Positions 34,301 to 42,628 of a stretch of DNA of 64,000 nucleotides are shown one piece after another; the stretch's first letter is position 1, and each line of letters starts with the position of its first letter. The position numbers were made by a program, and so were the translations under genes. Source of the stretch: Candidatus Aalborgicola bjergmarkensis (GTDB taxonomy: Bacteria; Pseudomonadota; Gammaproteobacteria; Burkholderiales; Burkholderiaceae_C); assembly GCA_016708725.1 (NCBI GenBank), contig JADJFE010000030.1, forward strand, positions 372,001-436,000. The letters are read 5' to 3'. Below the pieces are notes generated by a model. That model saw only the letters and a program-made list of their open reading frames with translations, made no database searches and was not told the origin of the DNA.

Positions 34301-34843
34301 GTTCATCCGGCCCGTTTGCTCGGGCGACATATAGGGCAGCGTTCCCTCCAGCATATTCACATTAATAGTATGTTCGGAGACCGTTTCACGGGAAAGTTGG
34401 GTGGAAATACCAAAGTCGATGATCTTTATTTGATTTGTTTTCGTATTCCAGACGATATTGGCGGGGTTCAGGTCTTTGTGAATGATCTGCTGTTGATGGA
34501 TATACCCGATTATTTCCACCAGTTGCAAAGCCAATGGCAAGAATTCACCCAGGGGCAGGGCGGCATGTTTGAGCGACACGCCGCCGAAATCCTCCAGCAC
34601 CATCACCAGGGAGTTGCGGCATTTTTCTAGTTGGTGCACTTGGATGATGCCCGCACCACGCAAGCCACGGGTCATCTCAAACTCCCGGCGGAACTTCGCC
34701 AGTTCCTCAAGGGATGGGTGGTCTGACTTTAAAACTTTGAGTATGACGGCAGCATCCGAGTCTCGGCGCCTGGCACGAAAAACCAGGGATGTTTCGCCTT
34801 CGTACAGCAGTTCTGTCAACGAGTAACCTGGAATTTCTATCAT
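28361..34843 (-). CDS. Giant Ser/Thr kinase-AAA-GAF-CheA-like kinase with CheX domain (kinase A)
   Basis: 2160 residues. Order: Ser/Thr kinase (1-270; HKDLNPANIVWN, IIDFGISTQL, GTLPYMSPEQTGRMN). AAA ATPase (about 300-600; Walker A GYSGIGKST near 324, Walker B LVLFLDDLQWADPP near 454). Helical TPR-like region (to about 1300). GAF (about 1335-1500) and PAS-like segment (about 1510-1640). Hpt domain with HVHTFKSLFA near 1700, CheA-type ATPase (LLRNAVDHGIE, DDGQGID, GRGVGLAAV), and a C-terminal CheC/CheX-like domain (about 2000-2160). The last keeps SVGAEIANILFGNA, the phosphatase motif. The Ser/Thr kinase-AAA-GAF-histidine kinase layout is known from cyanobacteria; the CheA-type output and CheX fusion are unusual. 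A 13-residue tandem repeat lies near residue 1180. It is separated by 10 bases from kinase B upstream and 23 from the receiver downstream. Confidence 0.93.
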   Translation of the reverse strand: MIEIPGYSLTELLYEGETSLVFRARRRDSDAAVILKVLKSDHPSLEELAKFRREFEMTRGLRGAGIIQVHQLEKCRNSLVMVLEDFGGVSLKHAALPLGEFLPLALQLVEIIGYIHQQQIIHKDLNPANIVWNTKTNQIKIIDFGISTQLSRETVSEHTINVNMLEGTLPYMSPEQTGRMNRALDYRTDYYSLGATFYEILTGTVPFPLNDPMEIVHCHLAKMPPPPHERKADIPVMLSRIVLKLMAKMAEDRYQSAFGLRADLQFCLEQYQSNASIADFPIGCQDGSDRFQIPQKLYGREREVDSLLNAFERVSQGHTEMMLVAGYSGIGKSTLVHEVHKPIAHKRGYFLSGKFDQYKRNIPYSSLIQAFQDLLRQLLTENETRLNTWRTKLRQTLGGNAAVIAEIIPELELIIGEQAPVAQLSPLESQNRFQRVLQQFVHIFAAMDHPLVLFLDDLQWADPPSLKLIESLMTAREEKYILLLGAYRDNEVNAAHPLMVMLDDIQKTGAMVQTLTLAPLNLEQVNTLVAETLHCPPQDTLPLAQLSFAKTAGNPFFLNQFLHAAYEEYLILFDTADNLWKWDIAKINNLGMTDNVVELMVSKIMKLSPHTQHVLKLAATIGNQFDLNTLTIINEKSAMETASDLWESLQAGFIVPLDNSYQFLQESDTGSNIKYRFLHDRVQQAAYSLIAESQLQPLHIRIGRLLLKNTPQDTLDESLFDILEQLNAGRELIEDVAEKLQLAELNLRAGKKAQNATAYQAAVMHLRIGMALLPQDAWQSHYPLTLALHRQCAEAEYLAGNFSHSEAIYSVALERAQTVLDKINVLLVQIVQHQMLWQFAEAIQSLKVGLKLVGFTIPENDEEITALLNQNMQEINQNLGGRQIEDLLASPPMTDSEHLATMQLLRWLFQASFLSGRSNLVALAICKTVNLSLQHGNSAISSFGYVMYGHILGWSLGDFKTGYQYGTLGITLSNHLDNLSVRADCYFDYALFIHHWNHPLRTSDDYYDRSFDSGLESGNLVICNYAIALRAANRLIYGKTLPDLLQICERDLIFLQGTKDQFAFDCLTVGIVQPIRALMGLTDHPLTYGDTRFHEAQMLKICADSPRKLEWYYHAQIRNAYLFEDRSQWPDLIEKLELVQALAQGQSKIPDAVFYTALMLLDLSVNSGEAEQKNLQQRIKVLRDNLHLQQRIEVLRGNLKLWAEVCPENYLHKHLLVEAEAARLRGDYWGAMPLYQEAIQSALEQEYINTGALANELYGKFLLGQNLRQFAQIYLREAHYLYGRWGASAKVAAMQQVHGDLLTEEPIRKTGLKTTRTLSNSSQTTTHSSHTELDLAAVMKASQAISGEIVLARLLEQLMHIVLVNAGAQTGALILRQAQTKPWLLEARGCTDPLHIEVLQSQPLADCGDLCESVVHYAVRTRTTVLLHHASQEGLFTQDPYIVRKGVKSILCFPILHQGQLIGLIYLENNLASGTFTAERLEMLTLLSSQIAISIENSRLYAQLEEKVRERTDQLLEKNLQIATLLDNSGQGFLSCGKDLMVEPGYSRECMRIFQREVLDKPLPELLCPQDEDRRYFVAETLQLVIEGDADPLRFDAYLSLLPKEYALHERYYEAEYRLLGDGRMMLILTDISDEKVLQQRLTQERLRLEFVVNALENRDDLLEALRDFDTFRSRTLPDLLSFGSQAGAVLAEIFRHVHTFKSLFAQASLPTLPAVLHELETRLGQLRDHGNAIDFNAIKCVLAGTDLGLTLEEDIAILRDKLGNEYFSPDKEIRIPAAKLKQIEASVNALCARNAIAATTGAKIIELVRQLRFEPLQKLIEPHFKAAEQLAARQEKMLAPILYEGDMALIDPEVYGPFCKSLVHLLRNAVDHGIEDPDTRLMADKNEVARIRCRVQTGTDHLTLTFSDDGQGIDPAYIRAKALELGKTQATDLIDAQALKLIFLDGLTTRSEVSTISGRGVGLAAVYQELERLGGMVQVDSTLGQGTQFVFTLPYRPTVPVTQGQHTSKLTDRLLAPLPRIMHAFCEEHLKLAVTIAASHQRISDTALFEFTVLLQLGGGVDATLGLSIDRPLLLEMARCFEPGCTQEEVEELANSVGAEIANILFGNATVYYTHLTADLSMSTPHILTPEERQHSLNSHALSGFPGSSAAGQFIIFAF
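31251..31327 (-). repeat. 39-base tandem duplication inside kinase A
   Basis: Two near-identical 39-base units encode LQQRIKVLRDNLH and LQQRIEVLRGNLK. Kinase B has a single, diverged unit at the matching place, so the second unit arose by in-frame duplication. Confidence 0.8.
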
Positions 34844-34853
34844 GGCATTTTCT

Positions 34854-37800
34854 TCATTTTTGAATTTTTGCTATAAGATTTGTATCTTCTCCCGCTTTAT
34901 CCATAAGGTATACAGCCTGTTTTTCATTAATTTCTGCTGTCGTTGGACGGTAGGGCAGGGTGAAGACAAACTGCGTACCCTGACCCAAGGTCGAATCCAC
35001 CTGTACCATCCCGCCCAGGCGTTCGAGTTCCTGGTATACCACTGCAAGGCCCACGCCACGGCCAGAAATGGTGCTGACTTCGCTGCGGGTTGTGAGGCCG
35101 TCAAGAAAAATGAGCTTGAGCGCTTCGGCATCCATCAGATCGGTGGCTTGCGTCTTGCCAAGCTCCAGTGCTTTTGCGCGAATGTAGGTCGGGTCGATGC
35201 CTTGCCCGTCGTCGCTGAACGTCAAGGTCAGGTGATCTGTGCCGGTCTTTACGCAACAGCGGATGCTGGCCACCTCGTTCTTGTCGGCCATCAGGCGCGT
35301 GTCGAGGTCTTCAATGCCGTGGTCCACCGCGTTGCGCAGCAAATGGACCAGCGATTTGCAAAACGGGCCATAAACTTGCGGATCGACCAGCGCCATGTCA
35401 CCTTCGTAGATGATAGGGTCCAGCATTTTTTCCTGACGCGCAGCCAGTTGTTCGGCGGCTTTGAAGTGCGGTTCGATGAGTTTTTGCAAGGGTTCAAAAC
35501 GTAGTTGGCGCACCAGTTCGATGATTTTTGCGCCTGTGGCTGCTGCGATGGCATTTATGGCGCACAGTGCGTTGACACTGGCTTCGATTTGTTTGAGCTT
35601 GGCGGCGGGTACGCGGATTTCCTTGTCCGGGCTGAAGTATTCATTTCCCAGTTTGTCGCGCAGTATGGCAATATCTTCTTCCAGCGTTAGCCCCAGGTCG
35701 GTGCTGGCGAGTACGCATTTGATGGCGTTGAAATCGATGGGATCGTCGTGGTCGCGTAGCTGTCCCAGACGGGTTTCCAGTTCGTGCAGCACGGCTGGCA
35801 GGGTAGGCAGACTGGCCTGGGCAAAAAGACTTTTAAAGGTGTGGATATGGCGGAAGATTTCTGCCAGTACAGCGCCAGCCTGGCTGCCAAAACTCAGCAA
35901 GTCGGGCAGGGTGCGGCTGCGAAAGGTGTCGAAATCACGCAAGGTTTCCAGCAGATCATCCCGATTTTCCAGCGCATTGACCACGAATTCGAGCCGCAAG
36001 CGTTCCTGTGCCAGGCGTTGTTGCAGCACTTTTTCGTCGCTGACGTCGGTCAGAATCAGCATCATCCGGCCATCGCCCAGCAGACGGTATTCCGCTTCGT
36101 AATAGCGCGCATGGAGCACGTATTCCTTGGGTAGCAGACTGAGGTAGGCATCAAGGCGCAGTGGATCAGCCTCGTCCTCGATCACAAGTCGCAGGGTTTC
36201 CGCCACGAATTCACGCTGGTCGGCATCCTGCGGGCATAGTAGCTCGGACAGTGGCTTATCCAGTACTTCGCGCTGGAAAATGCGCATGCATTCCCGGCTG
36301 TAGCCCGGATTGACCATCAAATCCGGGCCAAAGGATAAAAAGCCCTGGCCAGAATTATCCAGCAGGGTGGCAAGTTGAAGGGTACGTTCCTGCACCTTCT
36401 CTTCCAGGTGGGCGTAAAGCCGTGAATTTTCGATGGAAATGGCGATCTGGCTGGACAGCAGGGCCAACATCTCCTGACGGTCAGTGGTGAAGGTTCCGCT
36501 GGCCAGATTGTTTTCCAGGTAGATCAGTCCAATCAGTTGACCCTGGTGAAGAATAGGAACACAGAGGATGGATTTGACACCTTTTTGCACGATGTAAGGG
36601 TCTTGGGCAAAGAGCCCTTCCTGATCCGCATGGTGCAGTAGCACACTGGCGCGGGTGCGCACGGCGTAATGCACGACGGCCTCGCACAGGTCGCTGCTGC
36701 CTGCAAGCGGTTGGGATTGCAAAACTTCGACATGCAGGGGGTTGGCGCTGCCCAGCGCTTCTATGCACCAGGCTTGCGTCTGCGCCTGGCGCAAAATCAG
36801 TGCGCCGGTTTGTGCCCCCGCGTTGACCAGCACAATGCGCATCAATTGTTCCAGCAGGCGCGAGAGCACGATTTCGCCCGAGATGGCTTGCGAGGCTTTC
36901 ATCACGGCGGCCAGATCCAGCGCGGTGTGGCTACTGTGCGCGGTGGTTTGCGAGGAATTGGGCAAGGTGCGCGTGGTTTTCAATCCGACTCTGCGTACGG
37001 GCTGCTCTTCGGCCAACAGATCGCCATGCTGCTGTTGCATGGCAGTCACCTTGGCGGATGCACCCCAGCGGCCATAGAGGTAATGGGCCTCGCGCAGGTA
37101 AATTTGTGCAAACTGTCGCAGATTCTGGCTCACCAGGAACTTGCCGTACAACTCGTTGGCCAGGGCGCACACGTGGATGTAATCCTGCTCCATGGCTGAT
37201 TTGATGGCCTCCTGGTACAGTGGCATGGCACCCCAGTAGTTGCCTTGCAAGCGGGCGGCCTCGGCTTCGACCAGCAGATGCTGGTGCCGGTAGTTTTCGG
37301 GGCAAACCTCGGCCCACTTTTGCAGATTTGCGCGCAGTACCCCGGTGCGTTGCTTCCATGTTTCCTGTTCAGCCTCGTTGGCATGCGCGCACATGTCCAG
37401 CAGCATCAGCGCCGTGTAAAAAGCGGTATCAGACAGCAGGCTGGAACCCGCAGCGAGCGCTTGCACAAAATCCAGTTTGTCGACCAGGACTGGCCACTGG
37501 GTGCGGTCTTCAAACAAGTAGGTATTGCGGATTTTTGCATAGTAGTACCAGGCCAATGTCCATGGAGAATCCGCACATGTTTTCAACACCTGTGCTTCAT
37601 CAAAATGGGCATCGTCGTAGGTGAGCGGGTGATAGGTCAGCCCCATCAGGGCACGAGCTGGTTGCATAATGCCAACCGTCAGGCAATCGATGGTAAATTG
37701 GTCTTTCGATCCTTGCAGGAAAACCATATCCCGCTCACAGATTTGCAATAAATCGGGCAAGGGTTTTCCATAAATCAGTCGGTAAAGCGCCCTGAGCCCG

Positions 37801-40800
37801 ATGGAATAGCCACAAATTACCATATTTCCGGCTTCCAGGGCACAGGCAAACGATTGGTTATAGTAATTGTCACAGGTCCGCAAGGGGTGATTCCAGGGGA
37901 GAATGAACGTTGCGTAATTGAAATAGACATCGGCACGCACGGAAATATTATTCAGGCGATTGGACAGGTTAACCCCCAGCGCGCCGTATGGATAACCCGT
38001 TTTAAAATCACCCTGAACCCCTCCGAAGATGTGTCCATACATCACATACCCGAACGAAGAGGTCTCACTATTGCCGTGCTGCAAGGATAGAAGGATCATT
38101 TTGGAAATGCCAAGGGCAACGAGACTGGCGCGGCCGCTCATGAACGCGGCTTGAAACAACCAGCGCAGCAATTGCATCGTGGCAAGATGTTCAGGGTCGG
38201 TCATTGGTGGCAATGCGATTAAATCCCCGATTTGTCTGCCACCCAGGTTCTGGTTAATCTCCTGCAGATTGTGTTGCAACAGGGTTGCAATTTCTTCTTC
38301 TGTTGCCGGAATGGAAAAACCCACGAGTTCCAGACCGACCTTGAGGTACTCGATGGCTTCGCTGCAGCGCATCTGCAACTGGTACTGGATAATTTGCACC
38401 AGCAAGATACTGATTTTTTCCAGAACGGTTTTGGCCGATGCAAGTGCAACCGGGTACAGTGCCTCCGCTTGCCCGAAATTACCGGAAAGATACTCGGCCT
38501 CCGCGCATTGCCTGAATAATTCCAGGCTCAGGAGATAATGGTCTTGCCATGCATTCCGGGGCAGCAGCGCCATGCCGATGCGCAGATGCACCACGGCGGC
38601 CTGGTAGGCGGTCGCATTTTTGGCTTTTTTCCCGGCGCGCAGATTCAATTCGGCCAGGAGCAGTTTTTCTGTTGCATCCTCGATAAGCTCCTTGCCAGTA
38701 TTGAGCTGTTCCAGGATATCAAAAATATATTCGTCCAGGGTATCAGACGGTGTGTTCTTCAGTAACAAACGGCCGATCCTGAGGTGTAAGGGTTGCAATT
38801 GGGATTCGGCAATCAGGGAGTAAGCAGCCTGTTGTACCCTGTCGTGCAGGAAACGGTACTGGATGTTTGCGCCGGTGTCCGATTCCTGCAGAAACTTATA
38901 GGAATTATCCAGAGGCAAAATAAAACCGGCCTGCAGGCTTTCCCAAAGGTCTGTTGCAGTTTCCATGGCCGATTGTTCATGGATAATGGCCAGGGTTTTT
39001 AAATCAAACTGGTTGCCGATGGTGGCAGCCAGTTTCACTACCTGTTGCGTGCGGGGCGATAATTTCAGAATCTTGCTGACCATCAGGTCCACGACATTAT
39101 CGGCCATGCCAAGATTGAGTATCTGTGCAATATCCCATTTCCAGATGTTGGCAGTGCCATCAAATGTGATGAAATACGCTTCGTACGCCGCATGCAGAAA
39201 CTGATTGAGAAAAAAAGGATTTCCAGCAGTTTTTGTAAAACACAGTTGTGCCAGTGCCAGCGTGTCTTGCGGTGGAGCGTGCAGCGTTTCGGAGATGAGG
39301 GCGTTGACCTGTTCCAGATGCAGCGGCGCCAGCGTCAGGGTTTGCACCATGGCACCGCCTTTTTGGAGATCGTCCAGCATGGCCATCAGCGGATGTGCCG
39401 CGTTGACTTCGTTGTCGCGGTAAGCGCCCAGAAGCAGCAGGTATTTTTCGTTCTGCGCCTTCATCAGCGATTCGATCAATTGCAGCGAAGGCGGGTCGGC
39501 CCACTGCAAATCATCCAGAAACAACACCAGGGGGTGGCTTGCTGCGGCAAAAATATGCACAAACTGCTGGAGTACACGCTGAAAACGGTTTTGCGATTCG
39601 GTGGGTGGCAGTTCTGCAGCCGGTGCTTGCGGGCCGATGATCAATTCCAGCTCGGGAATGATTTCTGTAATCAGCGCGGCATTTCCGCCCAGGGCATGCA
39701 GCAGTTTGTCGCGCCAGGTGTTGAGCCGGGCATGATTTTCGGCCAACAACTGCTGTAGCAACCCTCCGAAGGCTTGAATCAGTGATGAGTAGGGGACGTT
39801 ACGCTTGTATTGGTCAAATTTGCCGGATAGAAAAAATCCGCGTTTGTGGGCGATGGGTTTATGCACTTCGTGTATGAGTGCCGATTTGCCTATGCCAGAA
39901 TAGCCCGCAACCAGTAGCATTTCGGTGTGTCCCTGGCTGACGCGTTCGAATGCATTCAGTAGGCTCTCTATTTCCCGTTCGCGGCCATAGAGCTTTTGCG
40001 GAATCTGGAAGCGCTCCGATATATCCTGGCGGCCAATCGGAAAATCGGTGATGCCTGCACCGCTCTGGTATTGTTTCAGACACTGCAGCAAATCCGCCCT
40101 CAGCCCAAAGGCGCTCTGGTAGCGGTCCTCGGCCATCTTGGCCATTAATTTCAGCACGATGCGCGAGAGTGCCACCGGGATGTCTGCCTTGCGTTCATGC
40201 AGCGGCGCAGGCATGTTGGCCAGATGGCAATGCACGATTTCCATGGGGTCGTTGAGCGGAAAAGGCACCGTGCCCGTGAGTATTTCGTAAAAGGTGGCAC
40301 CCAGCGAATAATAATCGGTGCGGTAATCCAGGGCGCGGTTCATCCGGCCTGTCTGCTCGGGCGACATATAGGGTAGCGTGCCCTCCAGCACGTGCACATT
40401 CACATTATTTCCAGAGACCGTTTCGCGGGAAAGCTGCGTGGAAATGCCAAAGTCGATAATTTTTATCTCAGCGGTTTTTGTGTTCCAGACAATATTGGCG
40501 GGATTCAGGTCTTTGTGAATGATCTGCTGTTGGTGGATCTGTCCGATTATTTCCGCCAGTTGCACAGCCAATGGCAGGAATTCACCCAGAGGCAAGGCCA
40601 GGCACTTGGGTGGAATATCCGTCGAACCGGCTGGGGCATCGCCCAGCAAAAGGCGCTTGAGCGACTCGCCGTCGAAATCCTCCAGCACGATCACCAGGGA
40701 GTTACGGCACTTCTCCAGTTGGTATGCCCGAACGATGCCCGCACCACGCAAGCCACGGGTTATCTCGAATTCCCGGCGGAACTTCGCCAGTTCCTCCAGG

Positions 40801-40931
40801 GATGGGTGGTCCAGCTTCAAAACCTTGAGTATGACGGGGGCATCCGGGGCCTGGCGTCTGGCACGAAAAACAAGGGATGTCCCGCCTTCGTACAGCAGTT
40901 CGGTCAAGGTGTAGCCCGGAATTTCGATCAT
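34854..40931 (-). CDS. Giant Ser/Thr kinase-AAA-GAF-CheA-like kinase (kinase B)
   Basis: 2025 residues, a paralogue of kinase A along its whole length up to the CheX domain, which it lacks. The kinase domain keeps HKDLNPANIVWN, DFGISTQL and GTLPYMSPEQTGRMN. It has about 20 extra residues near 100 (LLLGDAPAGSTDIPPKCLA) that kinase A lacks. The AAA domain has GYSGIGKSALIHE near residue 344 and LFLDDLQWADPP. GAF, PAS-like, Hpt (HIHTFKSLFA) and CheA-type ATPase domains follow. After the ATPase it ends in a short tail (AVYLMDKAGEDTN...) encoded by a copy of the dispersed repeat. It is 23 bases from the upstream receptor kinase fragment and 10 from kinase A. Confidence 0.93.
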   Translation of the reverse strand: MIEIPGYTLTELLYEGGTSLVFRARRQAPDAPVILKVLKLDHPSLEELAKFRREFEITRGLRGAGIVRAYQLEKCRNSLVIVLEDFDGESLKRLLLGDAPAGSTDIPPKCLALPLGEFLPLAVQLAEIIGQIHQQQIIHKDLNPANIVWNTKTAEIKIIDFGISTQLSRETVSGNNVNVHVLEGTLPYMSPEQTGRMNRALDYRTDYYSLGATFYEILTGTVPFPLNDPMEIVHCHLANMPAPLHERKADIPVALSRIVLKLMAKMAEDRYQSAFGLRADLLQCLKQYQSGAGITDFPIGRQDISERFQIPQKLYGREREIESLLNAFERVSQGHTEMLLVAGYSGIGKSALIHEVHKPIAHKRGFFLSGKFDQYKRNVPYSSLIQAFGGLLQQLLAENHARLNTWRDKLLHALGGNAALITEIIPELELIIGPQAPAAELPPTESQNRFQRVLQQFVHIFAAASHPLVLFLDDLQWADPPSLQLIESLMKAQNEKYLLLLGAYRDNEVNAAHPLMAMLDDLQKGGAMVQTLTLAPLHLEQVNALISETLHAPPQDTLALAQLCFTKTAGNPFFLNQFLHAAYEAYFITFDGTANIWKWDIAQILNLGMADNVVDLMVSKILKLSPRTQQVVKLAATIGNQFDLKTLAIIHEQSAMETATDLWESLQAGFILPLDNSYKFLQESDTGANIQYRFLHDRVQQAAYSLIAESQLQPLHLRIGRLLLKNTPSDTLDEYIFDILEQLNTGKELIEDATEKLLLAELNLRAGKKAKNATAYQAAVVHLRIGMALLPRNAWQDHYLLSLELFRQCAEAEYLSGNFGQAEALYPVALASAKTVLEKISILLVQIIQYQLQMRCSEAIEYLKVGLELVGFSIPATEEEIATLLQHNLQEINQNLGGRQIGDLIALPPMTDPEHLATMQLLRWLFQAAFMSGRASLVALGISKMILLSLQHGNSETSSFGYVMYGHIFGGVQGDFKTGYPYGALGVNLSNRLNNISVRADVYFNYATFILPWNHPLRTCDNYYNQSFACALEAGNMVICGYSIGLRALYRLIYGKPLPDLLQICERDMVFLQGSKDQFTIDCLTVGIMQPARALMGLTYHPLTYDDAHFDEAQVLKTCADSPWTLAWYYYAKIRNTYLFEDRTQWPVLVDKLDFVQALAAGSSLLSDTAFYTALMLLDMCAHANEAEQETWKQRTGVLRANLQKWAEVCPENYRHQHLLVEAEAARLQGNYWGAMPLYQEAIKSAMEQDYIHVCALANELYGKFLVSQNLRQFAQIYLREAHYLYGRWGASAKVTAMQQQHGDLLAEEQPVRRVGLKTTRTLPNSSQTTAHSSHTALDLAAVMKASQAISGEIVLSRLLEQLMRIVLVNAGAQTGALILRQAQTQAWCIEALGSANPLHVEVLQSQPLAGSSDLCEAVVHYAVRTRASVLLHHADQEGLFAQDPYIVQKGVKSILCVPILHQGQLIGLIYLENNLASGTFTTDRQEMLALLSSQIAISIENSRLYAHLEEKVQERTLQLATLLDNSGQGFLSFGPDLMVNPGYSRECMRIFQREVLDKPLSELLCPQDADQREFVAETLRLVIEDEADPLRLDAYLSLLPKEYVLHARYYEAEYRLLGDGRMMLILTDVSDEKVLQQRLAQERLRLEFVVNALENRDDLLETLRDFDTFRSRTLPDLLSFGSQAGAVLAEIFRHIHTFKSLFAQASLPTLPAVLHELETRLGQLRDHDDPIDFNAIKCVLASTDLGLTLEEDIAILRDKLGNEYFSPDKEIRVPAAKLKQIEASVNALCAINAIAAATGAKIIELVRQLRFEPLQKLIEPHFKAAEQLAARQEKMLDPIIYEGDMALVDPQVYGPFCKSLVHLLRNAVDHGIEDLDTRLMADKNEVASIRCCVKTGTDHLTLTFSDDGQGIDPTYIRAKALELGKTQATDLMDAEALKLIFLDGLTTRSEVSTISGRGVGLAVVYQELERLGGMVQVDSTLGQGTQFVFTLPYRPTTAEINEKQAVYLMDKAGEDTNLIAKIQK
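34870..34923 (+). repeat. Dispersed repeat, copy 3, inside the 3' end of kinase B
   Basis: GCTATAAGATTTGTATCTTC, then CTTTATCCATAAGGTATACAG and CCTG-TTTT match the repeat consensus. On the minus strand it encodes the last residues of kinase B and leads into its stop. Confidence 0.6.
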
Positions 40932-40949
40932 GGTGTTCTCTTTGTTTTT

Positions 40950-41003
40950 GCTCTTTATTTTGCAGCAGTTTCCGCTCTATCCATAAGGTGTACAGGCCTT
41001 TTT
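40950..41003 (+). repeat. Dispersed repeat, copy 4, at the 3' end of the receptor kinase
   Basis: CTCTATCCATAAGGTGTACA and GGCC-TTTTT match the repeat consensus. Like copy 3 it encodes the C-terminal tail (VHLMDRAETAAK) of the gene reading the other way and spans its stop. Confidence 0.55.
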
Positions 41004-42619
41004 CGATCAATTTCTGCCGTCGTTGGCTGGTAGGGCAGGGTGAAAATGAACTGTGTACCCTGACCCAGGGTTGAATCCAGTTGTACCGTTCCGCCCACAC
41101 GTTCGAGTTCCTGGTATACCGCAGCCAAGCCCACGCCACGGCCAGAAATGGAGTTGACTTCGGTGCGGGTTGTGAGTCCGTCAAGAAAAATGAGCTTGAG
41201 CGCTTCGGCATCCATCAGGTCGGCGGCTTGCGTCTTTCCCATTTCCAGTGCTTTTGCGCGAATGTAGGTCGGGTCGATGCCTTGCCCGTCGTCGCTGAAC
41301 GTCAAGGTCAGGTGATCTGTGCCGGTCTGTACGCGACAGCGGATGCTGGCCACTTCGTTCTTGTCGGCCATCAGGCGCGTGTCGGGGTCTTCGATGCCGT
41401 GGTCCACTGCGTTGCGTAGCAGATGGATTAGTGATTTGCAAAACGGGCCATAGATTTGCGGATCGACCAGTGCTACGTCACCTTCATAGACGATGGGGGC
41501 CAGCAGTTTTTCTTGCCGGGTGGCCAATTGTTCCGCTGCCCTGAAGTGTGGCTCAATGAGCTTGTGCAGGGGTTCAAAGCGCAATTGGTGAATCAGCTCG
41601 ACGGCTTTGGCGCGTGTGGCATCGCTAATGGCTTCCTGTGCGCACAATGCGTTGACACTGGCTTCTATCGCATCGAGCTTGGAAGCAGATACGCGGATTT
41701 CCTTTTCCGGGCTGAAGTATTCCTGGCCCAGTTTGTCGCGCAGTATGGCAGTGTCCTGCTCTAGCGACGCTCCTAGGTCGGTGCCTGCGAGTGCGGATTG
41801 GATGGCATTGACGTTGATGGCACCACCGTGGTCGCGCAGTTGTCCCAGACGGGTTTCCAGTTCGTGCAGCACGGCTGGCAGCGTGGGCAGGCTGGACTGG
41901 GCAAACAGGCTTTTAAAGGTGTGGATATGGCGAAAGGTTTCGGCCAGCACGGCACCAGGCTGGCTACCAGAACCCAGCAAATCGGGCAGGGTGCGGCTGC
42001 GAAAGGTGTCGAAGTCGCGCAACGCCTCCAGTAGATCATCCCGGTTTTCCAGCGCATTGACCACGAATTCGAGCCGCAGGCGCTCTTGTGCCAGGCGTTG
42101 TTGCAGCACTTTTTCGTCGCTGACGTCGGTCAGAATCAGCATCATCCGGCCATCGTCCAGCAGCCGGTATTCCGCTTCGTAATAGCGCGCATGGAGCACG
42201 TATTCCTTGGGTAACAGACTGAGGTAGGCATCAAGGCGCAGTGGATCAGCCTCGCCCTCGATCACTAGTCGCAGGGTTTCCGCCACAAAATAGCGTTGAT
42301 CCTCATCTTGCGGGCACAGCAGTTCGGGCAGGGGGCGGTCCAATACCTCTCGCTGGAAAATGCGCATGCATTCCCGGCTGTAGCCCGGATTGACCATCAA
42401 GTCCTTGCCACAGGATAAAAATCCCTGCCCGGAGTTGTCGAGCAGGGTGGCAATCTGGGTATTTTTTTGCTGAATCTCGGCGTTCAGGCGTGCGAGCTTA
42501 CGGTTAAAACGCGCCAGCTTGCGGTTCCAGGCGATAAATCCCAGCAGCAGCAGCGCCGCAGCAGCGCTGAGTTTCCAGAGCAGGTCGTAGTCAAATCCTT
42601 GTTCGAGCTTGATCGACAC
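40955..42619 (-). CDS. 3' part of an interrupted SBP-PAS-CheA-like receptor kinase
   Basis: The open part is 554 residues from a GTG that was an internal codon: sense codons RW-V continue upstream into the insertion-sequence target. It opens SIKLEQGFDYDLLWKL, the usual junction after a periplasmic binding domain in sensor kinases. One membrane helix (LSAAAALLLLGFIAWNR), a coiled coil, the PAS-like segment (LLDNSGQGFLSCG), Hpt (HIHTFKSLFAQ) and CheA-type ATPase (LLRNAVDHGIE, GRGVGLAAV) follow. The output module is nearly the same as in kinases A and B. The 5' half is at 44243-45015 beyond the insertion sequence. Without its signal peptide and sensor this fragment is probably not functional as a receptor. 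Confidence 0.85.
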   Translation of the reverse strand: MSIKLEQGFDYDLLWKLSAAAALLLLGFIAWNRKLARFNRKLARLNAEIQQKNTQIATLLDNSGQGFLSCGKDLMVNPGYSRECMRIFQREVLDRPLPELLCPQDEDQRYFVAETLRLVIEGEADPLRLDAYLSLLPKEYVLHARYYEAEYRLLDDGRMMLILTDVSDEKVLQQRLAQERLRLEFVVNALENRDDLLEALRDFDTFRSRTLPDLLGSGSQPGAVLAETFRHIHTFKSLFAQSSLPTLPAVLHELETRLGQLRDHGGAINVNAIQSALAGTDLGASLEQDTAILRDKLGQEYFSPEKEIRVSASKLDAIEASVNALCAQEAISDATRAKAVELIHQLRFEPLHKLIEPHFRAAEQLATRQEKLLAPIVYEGDVALVDPQIYGPFCKSLIHLLRNAVDHGIEDPDTRLMADKNEVASIRCRVQTGTDHLTLTFSDDGQGIDPTYIRAKALEMGKTQAADLMDAEALKLIFLDGLTTRTEVNSISGRGVGLAAVYQELERVGGTVQLDSTLGQGTQFIFTLPYQPTTAEIDRKRPVHLMDRAETAAK

Positions 42620-42628
42620 CCAGCGGCT
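42618..42628. repeat. Target-site duplication, left copy
   Basis: ACCCAGCGGCT, matched exactly at 44232-44242 on the other side of the insertion sequence. Confidence 0.85.

Noticed and set aside
28361..42619. The repeated kinase modules as an assembly artefact
   Set aside because: The copies differ at many positions, have different 5' parts and different tails, and gene spacing differs, so they are real duplicates.
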